DNA of 22,852 nt. It comes from Priapulus caudatus. Lineage: Eukaryota; Priapulida; Priapulimorpha; Priapulimorphida; Priapulidae. A program made the position numbers and the translations under genes. A model generated the notes under the pieces. It was not told the DNA's origin. It saw nothing but the letters and a program-made list of their open reading frames with translations, and ran no database searches. Below, one piece after another: positions 18,569 to 22,795 of the stretch (position 1 is its first letter; the number at the start of each line of letters is the position of its first letter). The stretch lies in NCBI RefSeq assembly GCF_000485595.1, contig NW_014577178.1, forward strand, positions 391,836-414,687. The letters run 5' to 3'.

Positions 18569-19366
18569 TACGTGCGTGCGTGCGTGCGTGCGTGCGTGCG
18601 AGGGCGTATGTGTGTGTATATATTACTATGGCGACTTTTATTGTAAATGATAAAGTGCTTTATCGTAACCTCGCTATTCATACAATGAATTTGTGGGCAA
18701 TGGTCGAGTAACTAGCTACATCGATTTATGTCATTTTTGCATACGCACAACGTAGCCCATTGTCACATTTCCATTCAAACTTGATTTTAACTTGTCTATA
18801 TATATCTACTAGTAATATTTTCTTCTACTACTACTATTCTTTTTGCAGAGGTGAGGCCATGGAGGAGACTATCTGTCAGAGTGCGCCGTGCTATCAGAGT
18901 ATTTATGGCGATTGTGATCTCTATAAGGGAGCTTGGTAAGTATGAAAGTCCATTACCGCCAAAACCCACCTATTTTAATCGCGCTTAAAATGTATTTTAA
19001 GCGCGATTGAATTCCAGCCAATCAGAACAGTGGTTTTTAATCGCAATTAAAATAGATTTTAAGCGCGATTAAATTCCAGTCAATCAGAACAGTGGTTTTT
19101 AATCGCGATTAATGAGATTTTAAACGCGATAAGCACGAGTGCGCGCGTTCTCTTGTGTATGTGCGCATGAGCGTGCATGCCTTCAGTGTTTATCCCGTTG
19201 ATATGTGGACAATGTAGGCAAGGAAAAAAACCGTTAAATGCTGAAAATGATCTTATCGTTTAATTCTGTTTTCGATCACAGGCGATCGAGATTCTGCCGA
19301 CCAAGCTGCTGCAAGAATTACTTCTATCACCCGACACTGAGGCAGTGTATGCGCAGAATGGTGTAG
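3950..19366 (+). CDS. Secreted multidomain EGF/SUEL-lectin/TSP1 mosaic protein (27 coding exons, 2175 aa)
   Basis: Whole-gene model. Coding segments: 3950-4001, 4722-4939, 5774-6029, 6249-6517, 6842-7025, 7126-7236, 7606-7719, 7941-8146, 8913-9129, 9392-9547, 10091-10243, 10422-10589, 10770-11036, 11288-11557, 11746-11946, 12235-12361, 12535-12890, 13087-13239, 13356-13520, 13838-14107, 14662-14840, 15297-15618, 16064-16193, 16462-16601, 16770-18441, 18849-18935, 19282-19366. All junctions are GT-AG, every phase agrees, and the total is 6528 nt including TAG. Most introns are phase 1, typical of shuffled extracellular modules. Order: signal peptide; four-Cys domain x2; EGF x2; four-Cys domain; ephrin-receptor-like x3; PAN-like; SUEL lectin; EGF x4; acidic linker; ephrin-receptor-like x2; PAN-like; SUEL; EGF x4; Q-rich; TSP1; Cys tail. 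There is no transmembrane segment, so the protein is probably secreted into matrix or coat. I recognise no named orthologue. The end of exon 9129 is the least certain junction. Confidence 0.85.
4002..4721 (+). other. Intron after the signal-peptide exon
   Basis: AT-rich intron of 720 bp. Around 4420-4580 it has several GCGATT/AATCGC words in both orientations (for example CAGCGATTCACGAATCGCT near 4493-4511), suggesting a decayed palindromic repeat. No gene or RNA is seen. Confidence 0.6.
4722..4939 (+). CDS. Mosaic gene exon: four-Cys domain copy 1, first half (aa 18-90)
   Basis: Encodes the N-terminal half of an unrecognised domain. The landmarks are VTGRIMY, a helix-like stretch with the first Cys (AQECIERYH), a second Cys (GQGC), then [16 protein letters not shown]. 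The same landmarks recur at 6249-6517 and 7941-8146. It enters in phase 1 after a weak acceptor (GTTATCAAG) and leaves in phase 0 at CAG/GTATAA. Paralogy with the other copies supports the exon despite the weak acceptor. Confidence 0.8.
4940..5773 (+). other. Intron splitting four-Cys domain copy 1
   Basis: An 834-bp phase-0 intron. It includes a CpG-richer part (about 5215-5480), but I see no gene, RNA or defined repeat in it. It ends in the acceptor TTGTGTTGTAG. Confidence 0.6.
5774..6029 (+). CDS. Mosaic gene exon: four-Cys domain copy 1, second half (aa 91-175)
   Basis: Opens with [11 protein letters not shown] (strand-like), then a helix with Cys ([16 protein letters not shown]), then [16 protein letters not shown], which carries the fourth Cys. 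Aligns with exons 6842-7025 and 8913-9129. After the domain it adds an acidic, Ser/Asp/Gln-containing linker to about residue 175. Phase 0 in, phase 1 out (CCAG/GTAAAT). Confidence 0.85.
6249..6517 (+). CDS. Mosaic gene exon: four-Cys domain copy 2, first half (aa 176-265)
   Basis: Starts with a proline-rich linker ([10 protein letters not shown]), then the repeat: [11 protein letters not shown], first Cys in [10 protein letters not shown], second Cys in LTQAC, and a strand [15 protein letters not shown] corresponding to [13 protein letters not shown] of copy 1. Phase 1 in (ATTCAG/AC), phase 0 out (GCAG/GTGTAT). The frame runs on into the intron, so the donor is placed by homology and phase. 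Confidence 0.85.
6518..6841 (+). other. Intron splitting four-Cys domain copy 2
   Basis: A 324-bp AT-rich phase-0 intron, at the same point in the domain as the introns at 4940-5773 and 8147-8912. Nothing else is seen in it. Confidence 0.7.
6842..7025 (+). CDS. Mosaic gene exon: four-Cys domain copy 2, second half (aa 266-326)
   Basis: [13 protein letters not shown], then the helix with Cys ([13 protein letters not shown]), then [14 protein letters not shown] with the fourth Cys. Matches the second halves of copies 1 and 3. Acceptor CACCAG, donor ACAG/GTAATT, phase 0 in and phase 1 out. Confidence 0.88.
7126..7236 (+). CDS. Mosaic gene exon: EGF-like domain 1, calcium-binding type (aa 327-363)
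   Basis: Six cysteines in EGF spacing, from [15 protein letters not shown] to GWEGHSC. The D-x-D start and the C-x-D-x4-Y-x-C pattern ([10 protein letters not shown]) fit calcium-binding EGFs with the Asp/Asn hydroxylation motif. Phase 1-1 exon, the usual shuffling unit, with donor CTA/GTAAGT. Confidence 0.93.
7237..7605 (+). other. Intron with (TTA)n microsatellite
   Basis: Between the first two EGF exons. A (TTA)n tract with a small interruption covers about 7263-7324; the rest is AT-rich with nothing else seen. Confidence 0.85.
7606..7719 (+). CDS. Mosaic gene exon: EGF-like domain 2, calcium-binding type (aa 364-401)
   Basis: Six cysteines from [15 protein letters not shown] to [17 protein letters not shown] fits the C-x-D-x4-F-x-C hydroxylation pattern. 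Phase 1-1. Lies between copies 2 and 3 of the four-Cys domain. Confidence 0.93.
7821..7886. repeat. (CACG)n then (TA)n microsatellite in intron
   Basis: A short CACG-rich run (7821-7838) passes into an uninterrupted TA tract (7841-7886), inside the intron before four-Cys domain copy 3. Confidence 0.95.
7941..8146 (+). CDS. Mosaic gene exon: four-Cys domain copy 3, first half (aa 402-470)
   Basis: [13 protein letters not shown], first Cys in [15 protein letters not shown], second Cys in LNGLCGSG, then [16 protein letters not shown]. The last segment is almost identical to copy 1 ([15 protein letters not shown]). Phase 1 in (TCTAG/AT), phase 0 out (AGAG/GTATGT). Confidence 0.9.
8440..8894. mobile_element. 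hAT-like non-autonomous DNA transposon (MITE), 455 bp
   Basis: The left end reads CAGTGGTGTAGTTATGG; the right end read in reverse complement is CAGTGGCGTACCCAGG, so the terminal inverted repeats match at 9 of the first 10 bases. The element is flanked by a perfect 8-bp direct repeat ATATCGGT (8432-8439 and 8895-8902). An 8-bp target duplication with CA...TG ends is typical of hAT elements. There is no transposase; the G-rich left and C-rich right sub-termini are low complexity. A second 3'-end-like sequence (CCTGGATCCGTCACTG, 8682-8697) lies inside, so the element is composite or internally duplicated. It sits in the intron of four-Cys domain copy 3. Confidence 0.85.
8913..9129 (+). CDS. Mosaic gene exon: four-Cys domain copy 3, second half (aa 471-542)
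   Basis: [13 protein letters not shown], helix with Cys ([13 protein letters not shown]), then [16 protein letters not shown] with the fourth Cys, then a linker ending with two cysteines (GTCTDC). Phase 0 in. The donor is uncertain: GTAATT at 9130 gives the needed phase 1 and joins to NCKTGTF; GTGATA slightly downstream also gives phase 1. The acceptor is only 18 nt after the end of a MITE. Confidence 0.78.
9392..9547 (+). CDS. Mosaic gene exon: ephrin-receptor-like (GCC2/GCC3) module 1 (aa 543-594)
   Basis: Pattern [20 protein letters not shown], then [16 protein letters not shown], then NDC. The repeated C-x-x-G-T-[FY] and C-x-x-C-P motifs are those of the GCC2/GCC3 (ephrin-receptor-like) family, also seen in SVEP1 and SCUBE proteins. 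Phase 1-1. Confidence 0.85.
9548..10090 (+). other. Intron between ephrin-receptor-like modules 1 and 2
   Basis: A 543-bp AT-rich intron with a direct repeat around 9840-9875 (CCCATTGGCTATCGGCATT then CCATTGGCTATCATGC). No gene or RNA is seen. Acceptor GCTCTTTTAG. Confidence 0.65.
10091..10243 (+). CDS. Mosaic gene exon: ephrin-receptor-like module 2 (aa 595-645)
   Basis: [19 protein letters not shown], then [19 protein letters not shown], then SSKCA. Full GCC2/GCC3 cysteine spacing. Phase 1-1, donor GTAAGT at 10244. Confidence 0.9.
10422..10589 (+). CDS. Mosaic gene exon: ephrin-receptor-like module 3 (aa 646-701)
   Basis: [36 protein letters not shown], ending FSIAQCFM. Its paralogue is the exon at 13356-13520, which has the same NFYQN/HYFQN and FS(I/V)AQC signatures. 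Phase 1-1. Confidence 0.9.
10656..10705. repeat. (TA)n microsatellite in intron
   Basis: A TA dinucleotide tract with one small interruption, inside the intron before the PAN-like exon. Confidence 0.95.
10770..11036 (+). CDS. Mosaic gene exon: PAN/apple-like domain 1 (aa 702-790)
   Basis: The core is [20 protein letters not shown], then [20 protein letters not shown], with four cysteines spaced C-x3-C-x6-C-x11-C. This resembles the helix and following strands of PAN/apple domains, which bind protein or carbohydrate. The fit is by eye and partial: only the central cysteines of an apple fold are present. The exon at 13838-14107 is a close paralogue, sharing VGVDF/IGVDF and [11 protein letters not shown]. 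Phase 1-1. Confidence 0.7.
11037..11287 (+). other. Short AT-rich intron
   Basis: Contains an A-rich AATAATAAAA tract near 11170-11195. Acceptor TTTCACTGTAG. Nothing else is seen. Confidence 0.6.
11288..11557 (+). CDS. Mosaic gene exon: SUEL-type (galactose/rhamnose-binding) lectin domain 1 (aa 791-880)
   Basis: Begins [15 protein letters not shown] and ends [20 protein letters not shown] followed by AMDC. The Cys-rich start, the C-x-G-x-x-S-C segment, the NPC-x-D-T loop and the final strand ending in Cys are hallmarks of SUEL / Gal_lectin domains. The usual YGR sugar-contact motif near the start is not seen, so sugar specificity may differ or be lost. The whole domain is one phase 1-1 exon, unlike its paralogue at 14662-15618. 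Confidence 0.85.
11746..11946 (+). CDS. Mosaic gene exon: EGF-like domains 3 and most of 4 (aa 881-947)
   Basis: First [18 protein letters not shown] to [15 protein letters not shown]. Second: [14 protein letters not shown] to EYVCECKPG, whose last Cys is in the next exon (GEHC). Phase 1 in and phase 1 out. This layout matches the exon pair 15297-15618 and 16064-16193. Confidence 0.9.
12235..12361 (+). CDS. Mosaic gene exon: end of EGF 4 and EGF 5 (aa 948-989)
   Basis: GHDGEHC completes EGF 4; [14 protein letters not shown] to [14 protein letters not shown] is EGF 5, whose final Cys is the first Cys codon of the next exon. Leaves in phase 2 (GAATT/GTAAGT), as does the paralogous exon at 16064-16193. 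Confidence 0.9.
12474..12502. repeat. (TTA)n microsatellite in intron
   Basis: Trinucleotide tract about 30 nt before the acceptor of exon 12535-12890; the pyrimidine tract TTCTTTCCAG remains intact between them. Confidence 0.95.
12535..12890 (+). CDS. Mosaic gene exon: EGF 6 and a charged linker with a poly-Glu run (aa 990-1108)
   Basis: FC completes EGF 5; [15 protein letters not shown] to [10 protein letters not shown] is EGF 6. About 75 residues of linker follow: basic and Asn-rich ([14 protein letters not shown]), then about 16 consecutive Glu encoded by a (GAA/GAG) tract at about 12829-12872. Donor A/GTATGT at 12891 gives the phase 1 needed by the next exon. The linker could be shortened by an alternative donor, but I see no better one. 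Confidence 0.85.
13087..13239 (+). CDS. Mosaic gene exon: ephrin-receptor-like module 4 (aa 1109-1159)
   Basis: [20 protein letters not shown], then [20 protein letters not shown], then SAKCYR. Standard GCC2/GCC3 spacing; starts the second copy of the duplicated block. Phase 1-1. Confidence 0.92.
13356..13520 (+). CDS. Mosaic gene exon: ephrin-receptor-like module 5 (aa 1160-1214)
   Basis: [36 protein letters not shown], ending FSVAQCYV. Close paralogue of exon 10422-10589. Phase 1-1, donor GTAAGT. Confidence 0.92.
13521..13837 (+). other. Intron before PAN-like domain 2
   Basis: A 317-bp AT-rich intron; nothing recognisable. Acceptor CTCGTTGCAG. Confidence 0.65.
13838..14107 (+). CDS. Mosaic gene exon: PAN/apple-like domain 2 (aa 1215-1304)
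   Basis: Core [20 protein letters not shown], then [20 protein letters not shown], with the same four-Cys spacing as exon 10770-11036. Higher GC than its paralogue. Phase 1-1, donor GTGAGT. Confidence 0.72.
14108..14661 (+). other. Intron before SUEL domain 2
   Basis: A 554-bp intron. Open frames extend into it (14184-14462, 14423-14608) but they have no domain character. Nothing else is seen. Confidence 0.6.
14662..14840 (+). CDS. Mosaic gene exon: SUEL-type lectin domain 2, first part (aa 1305-1364)
   Basis: [20 protein letters not shown], then [16 protein letters not shown] and [12 protein letters not shown], aligning with residues 791 onward of the first SUEL domain. Leaves in phase 0 (CAG/GTACGT), an intron absent from the first SUEL copy. 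Confidence 0.88.
15041..15294. repeat. Degenerate minisatellite filling the intron up to the acceptor
   Basis: About eight imperfect units of roughly 22-27 bp share a CCGCGCTTTCTATGTAAAAA-like core (for example 15140-15165, 15163-15187, 15250-15274). The last unit, CCGGCGCTTTCCACCCAACAG, supplies the pyrimidine tract and AG (15295-15296) of the next exon. Confidence 0.8.
15297..15618 (+). CDS. Mosaic gene exon: end of SUEL domain 2, EGF 7 and most of EGF 8 (aa 1365-1471)
   Basis: Starts [20 protein letters not shown] and ends the lectin with GMDC. Then EGF 7 ([13 protein letters not shown] to GTQGEFCEF) and EGF 8 ([13 protein letters not shown] to DYVCQCPD), whose last Cys is in the next exon. 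Marked GC-richness compared with the flanking introns. Phase 0 in, phase 1 out (GATA/GTACGT). Confidence 0.9.
15619..16063 (+). other. Intron with a GTGCAC-rich alternating tract
   Basis: At about 15835-15955 the intron is a run of GTGCAC, GCGCACA and TGCGCGTGCA words, alternating purine-pyrimidine and not a simple dinucleotide repeat. Otherwise AT-rich. Acceptor TTTCCCACCAG. Confidence 0.75.
16064..16193 (+). CDS. Mosaic gene exon: end of EGF 8 and EGF 9 (aa 1472-1514)
   Basis: WFGSRC completes EGF 8; [12 protein letters not shown] to [13 protein letters not shown] is EGF 9, closed by the first Cys of the next exon. The donor must fall at GAGTA/GTAAGT (phase 2), since reading on gives TAG. 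The same phase is used in the paralogous exon 12235-12361. Confidence 0.9.
16462..16601 (+). CDS. Mosaic gene exon: EGF 10 (aa 1515-1561)
   Basis: [20 protein letters not shown] to [17 protein letters not shown]. The first Cys completes EGF 9. Phase 2 in (CTATTGCAG/C), phase 1 out (CGTT/GTAAGT). Last EGF of the protein. Confidence 0.9.
16770..18441 (+). CDS. Mosaic gene exon: glutamine-rich repeat region and start of TSP1 (aa 1562-2118)
   Basis: A single 1672-nt exon. Residues about 1675-1750 contain a pentapeptide repeat GPLQQ (15-nt unit, about a dozen copies, 17115-17300). Three longer units follow, each with a [GR]xxLxxELFYQxQ-type core ([30 protein letters not shown]), then Q(V)xQ and SQP/SKQ. 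After about 18000 comes a less repetitive, acidic stretch ([20 protein letters not shown]), then the TSP1 start [20 protein letters not shown]-rich secreted proteins can be structural or transglutaminase-cross-linked, but that is inference. Phase 1 in, phase 2 out (GCCT/GTAAGC). The frame has no stop over 557 codons, which supports it strongly. Confidence 0.9.
17112..17310 (+). repeat. 15-bp coding tandem repeat (GPLQQ)n
   Basis: Units such as GGGCCACTGCAACAA repeat about 12-13 times with few substitutions, mostly synonymous (GGG/GGA/GGC, CTG/CTA). This near-identity points to recent expansion by slippage or unequal exchange. Confidence 0.95.
18442..18848 (+). other. Intron splitting TSP1, with (TG)n(CGTG)n tract
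   Basis: A compound TG then CGTG microsatellite spans about 18496-18620, alternating purine-pyrimidine and likely able to form Z-DNA. The rest is AT-rich. Acceptor CTTTTTGCAG; the adjacent second AG (18849-18850) would break the frame. Confidence 0.9.
18849..18935 (+). CDS. Mosaic gene exon: end of TSP1 and start of C-terminal tail (aa 2119-2147)
   Basis: [14 protein letters not shown] closes the thrombospondin type 1 domain begun at the end of the Q-rich exon; together they give W-x-x-W-x-x-W, C-x-x-C-x-x-C and the later CSTNNC and final two Cys. Then [15 protein letters not shown] begins a tail. Phase 2 in and out (CTTG/GTAAGT). Confidence 0.9.
18971..19131. repeat. Tandem 62-bp repeat containing a palindrome
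   Basis: About 2.5 copies of a 62-bp unit in the penultimate intron. Each holds AATCGCGCTTAAAAT then its reverse complement ATTTTAAGCGCGATT two bases later (perfect 15-bp arms at 18977-18991 and 18994-19008; later copies are imperfect), followed by CCAGCCAATCAGAACAGTGG. Could be a tandem array of a small foldback element. Confidence 0.85.
19282..19366 (+). CDS. Mosaic gene terminal coding exon: Cys-rich C-terminus (aa 2148-2175)
   Basis: [20 protein letters not shown] then QCMRRMV and TAG at 19364-19366. With the previous exon the tail after TSP1 has five cysteines (GDC, RFC, SCC, QC). I do not recognise it as a named domain; it may form a small disulfide knot. Acceptor GATCACAG, phase 2. 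Confidence 0.85.
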
Positions 19367-20240
19367 ATGTGTCACCTTCTCATTCACACACGATGATACT
19401 GAATGACAGTCTGCAGTTATTCGGTCTACAATAGTTGTTAAAACGATGCTCGCAAATCATGTTTGCCTAGGAACCGGTGTGAAGGTATTATCTAGGCACA
19501 GATCATCGTATCTTCAGCGACTTCTGAAGCGATAATTCTGTATTACATCGCCCATGAACGTAATTAGCTAATCCATAAATTGCTTCTGCGTAGAGCATTT
19601 CGTAAGCAATGTCGTGTATATATATAACTGATCGCCATGATTGTGAACATATTGAAGCATTATTGACATTTGCGTGCCTAGTTGTTCATCGGTTTACTAG
19701 ATGTAGTTACGCTATGAGCTGATTTTGTGACAACGGATTTTCTTGCCTAGTACTTGTATGTGTATATATCTCTGGAATTTGTCCTTATTGACAGATGGAT
19801 TGTGAGGATAAATTAATTATTGGTTCAGCGTATTTAACAAAAAACTGAAACTTGGAACTAGCTGAGTATACAAAATAATGACTAGAAAACAAATGTCCTA
19901 CGATTGTGAAAGGCGTATTTTAATATAACCAATCTGTTTCTTCGTTGTATTAAGTGTGTTACAGTTGTACAGTTAGCTGCGCTTGCGCTGGTAACGCAAG
20001 TTTTGATGTTATTTTACTGAGCCCGAACTATGAATTTTTTTTTTAAACAGTGTACATTCAATTATATATTTACGTCACCCCAACTATTTGAATGCATGCA
20101 TATATTTCATAGATCACCATGTTTTATCCATATTAGATTAAGTTGAATTTTTATATTCACGCCATTAAACACGTTTTAATGGTTTGATGAATAAATTTAA
20201 GTTGTAATATTTTCGTTTTATGCTCGATGTATTAATAAAA
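19367..20240 (+). other. Probable 3' UTR with candidate polyadenylation signals
   Basis: AT-rich with no coding capacity. AATAAA occurs at 20190-20195 and 20234-20239, and again at 20317-20322. No good signal lies closer to the stop, so the UTR may be about 0.8-0.9 kb; the true end is unknown. Confidence 0.45.
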
Positions 20241-21230
20241 CCAGAAATTATGAAGCAATATGCATAATTAGTCTGATATTTAGTTATAACCCTGTAGCGG
20301 CGAGCAATGGCTATAAAATAAACCACAACATAACAAAGGACTGTAACCGATAAAACTAGAATATGCTTTCTTCCAGAAGAACCAGTAAGATCTTTGCAAA
20401 TCCATGAAATTAAATCACATTGTGGGTGATTTAAAAGGATCATTAAAGTGATAATGTAAAAGCGGTGCTAACGCGACTGCGATTAAAATCGTGAATTCGC
20501 AGTTATCATTCGCGTTACCACATATATATAGTTAGTGTGATCAATCTCCTAGCATGTTTAGTCAATTTGAATACGCTTTGCTTGAAAAAATTGTCTTTGA
20601 GACACGAGCGTCGTTTGGTGTGGTGATCTCTCTTTCTCCATTCAATATGAGACAATTCCCGTTCCATAATTGCCGTCGCCCCCTGTGAGTAAAATTGTTG
20701 AAATTGCTTAAAACGCGATGTTGTACTATTTCAACCACGATGTACGCCTCTTTCCTCTAACCACGGCGTTGTGCGCTTTCGCAAGGGTTATTTGTATGTC
20801 ACTAACGGATACGTAACAACCCCGTATGTCCCCCTCAGATATGTGTGTCACGTAAATGCGTGGGCTACACGGGTGGTTAGAATGGAGGCTACAAACTGAC
20901 ATAGATTTCATAGAAAGTGAACACCTTATATATATATATATATTAAAACCTGTACGTATATATATATATATATATACATAGACAGGCCTATACCGGTTTT
21001 CACTCCCACGACAGGTGCTTCTTCAACACACACACACACACACACACGCTCGAAAACACCCGAATAGATCGAAAACAAATTTAATTGCTTAACCGGAATA
21101 TAAATTGAATTAGTGGCCTTCCAGCGTTGACTGAATGCGGCTTCCTTGCGTATAGGGTGTTTCCACTTACACGCGAGCGTGTATCCGAGGGCGGTAAAGT
21201 TGTTCCCAGACGTCAACCGCGATCACTCGA
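20241..21230. other. Intergenic region between the two secreted-protein genes
   Basis: No gene is supported on either strand. An imperfect inverted repeat around GCTAACGCGACTGCGATT and ATTCGCGTTAC lies near 20467-20520. (TA)n tracts are at about 20930-20974, and an (AC)n tract at 21026-21047. Confidence 0.6.
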
Positions 21231-21234
21231 CCGC

Positions 21235-21409
21235 GACATATAGTTGTTGTGCAATTTTCGCTCGCGCTAGTAGATCAGGCTGGAGCTGTGTGTTGCGGCA
21301 GCAGTGAAATACTAGGCAACAGTGTGAGTGTGTGTGTGTATGTGAGAGAGAAATAGAAGAGAGAAAGGGAGAGAGAGTGATATAGAGAGCGCGCGAACAC
21401 TCTATCGAC
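21235..21409 (+). promoter_or_regulatory. Probable promoter and GA-rich 5' UTR of the CBM14 gene
   Basis: A weak TATA-like CATATAG at about 21237-21243 lies upstream of a TG then GAGA-rich leader (21324-21390) that runs to the ATG at 21410. The transcription start cannot be fixed from sequence. Confidence 0.35.
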
Positions 21410-21932
21410 ATGGACGCTTTCATAGGAAACGGGATGAAATTAATCATCCTAATTTCGATTCTCGGTGAGTGTGTTGAAACATTTGATGCATCACGCCTTA
21501 ACAGGCGTAAATGATTTATTCGGAAATCATAATTTGTACGCGTGATATAATTTCCATGGCATTTATAGCACAGGTATACGTGTTTGCGTTAAGATTCAGT
21601 AGACAATGCCACGCAGCCGTCGCTAGCTTTAACAGTTCCGTTTGATACATTACATATATAGTCAGTATAGACTATAATAATAATATAATATAATACACTC
21701 TAATAATAAGATATTAACGCGACAAGTAACTGTTATTCGGGTTTCTCTTCTGTAGTGCACGCATCCTATTACTACCTAATACTGGCACTCTTCTGTTCAT
21801 GGTTGGCACACTGCCATACTGTGCCATTGCTGTGCCATGCCTGTGCCATATCATACCTGTGCCATTCATGTTTGATGAGATGCTATTCCACCGAAATTTT
21901 ATCACGCTAATGAAATGTTTCGTTCACCTTTG

Positions 21933-21974
<42 letters not shown>

Positions 21975-22275
21975 GTCGCTCCGTCGATCGCCATCAACCT
22001 TCTCGATGCGGATATTGATGAAATCCAATGTGACGTCACCGTGGCTCGCTACAAGGAACACAGGCACTGTAATAAGTACTACGAATGCGTGCATAATATC
22101 TACCTAGAGCGATACTGTCCTTTCGCCACCGTTTGGAATCTGTACTGCCCGATGGCAGGCCGATGCGACATCGCCACAGAGGAGCAGCTTATTAGCTGTA
22201 CGATCAAGGATTATTCGCCTTCCGTGGCACCAGAGCGGTACTACAACTGGACCTCTACCGCCCCTCGCATACCTG
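21410..22275 (+). CDS. Secreted chitin-binding type 2 (CBM14/peritrophin-A) protein, 5' part
   Basis: Two coding exons: 21410-21464 and 21973-22275, joined in phase 1; donor G/GTGAGT, acceptor ATATAG/TC. Exon 1 gives MDAFIGNGMKLIILISIL, a signal peptide; a second ATG (codon 9, MKLIILISIL) could equally start it. Exon 2 starts VVAPSIAINLLDADIDEIQC and holds CNKYYECVHN, ERYCPFATVWNLYC and RCDIATEEQLISC, the six-Cys CBM14 pattern with aromatic YY before the central Cys. After the domain comes a Ser/Thr/Pro segment, cut by another phase 1 donor (CCTG/GTGAGC at 22276). Later exons lie beyond the window. CBM14 domains bind chitin in cuticle, peritrophic or shell matrices and in chitinases; which applies here is unknown. 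Confidence 0.85.
21465..21972 (+). other. Intron ending in an (AT)n tract
   Basis: At 21809-21864 there are four to five tandem TGTGCCAT words. A (TA)n tract at 21937-21970 runs directly into the AG at 21971-21972, so there is no pyrimidine tract immediately before the acceptor. Confidence 0.8.
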
Positions 22276-22328
22276 GTGAGCGAGCAGTGTCTCTTCTCCG
22301 TAGTCCATAGCCTTCGCCCATGTATCGT

Positions 22329-22369
<41 letters not shown>

Positions 22370-22793
22370 GGAGAGAGAGATTATTATATATATATTATGT
22401 TAAATTATATATTATTATTATGTCTACGGCAATTGCGCTCTGTTTCCCAGCCTCTTGCGTGATATTTGCAGTGTGACGAAGGTGTAAAGCCACGTTTATG
22501 TGCGTAGTGACAACATCAGTCGATGATGTTTGTTGATATAAAAACGCGTAAATCGGTCGTGCTGGTGGGGATACTGCTTGACTATCTGTTTTATTTGGGA
22601 TGATTTATTTGTATGGTAATCTAAACTCCGTACGATGTAGCGTACGAAATTTGCGGGATTTTAAGGGTGCCATAATGTCTAACATTCGATCGTCCGAGTC
22701 GTCGATTCGCGATAATGTATCCTGTCGGTATTTCAATGCATACCATAGAGGAATTTAAAGGTTAACGGAGATCCTGTTTCGGCTCAGACAACA

Positions 22794-22795
<2 letters not shown>
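22276..22795 (+). other. Intron of the CBM14 gene (incomplete) with (TA)n and (GA)n
   Basis: A (TA)n tract with interruptions (22329-22370) is followed by GAGAGAGAGA. No further exon can be supported before the right edge. Confidence 0.7.

Noticed and set aside
18496-18711. Open frames of Cys/Val and Thr/His repeats over the TG tract
   Set aside because: Simple translation of the (TG)n(CGTG)n microsatellite.
18971-19131. CRISPR-like array (regular repeats with spacers)
   Set aside because: Period is 62 bp with only about 2.5 units, the 'spacers' are themselves repeated, and the locus is a eukaryotic intron.
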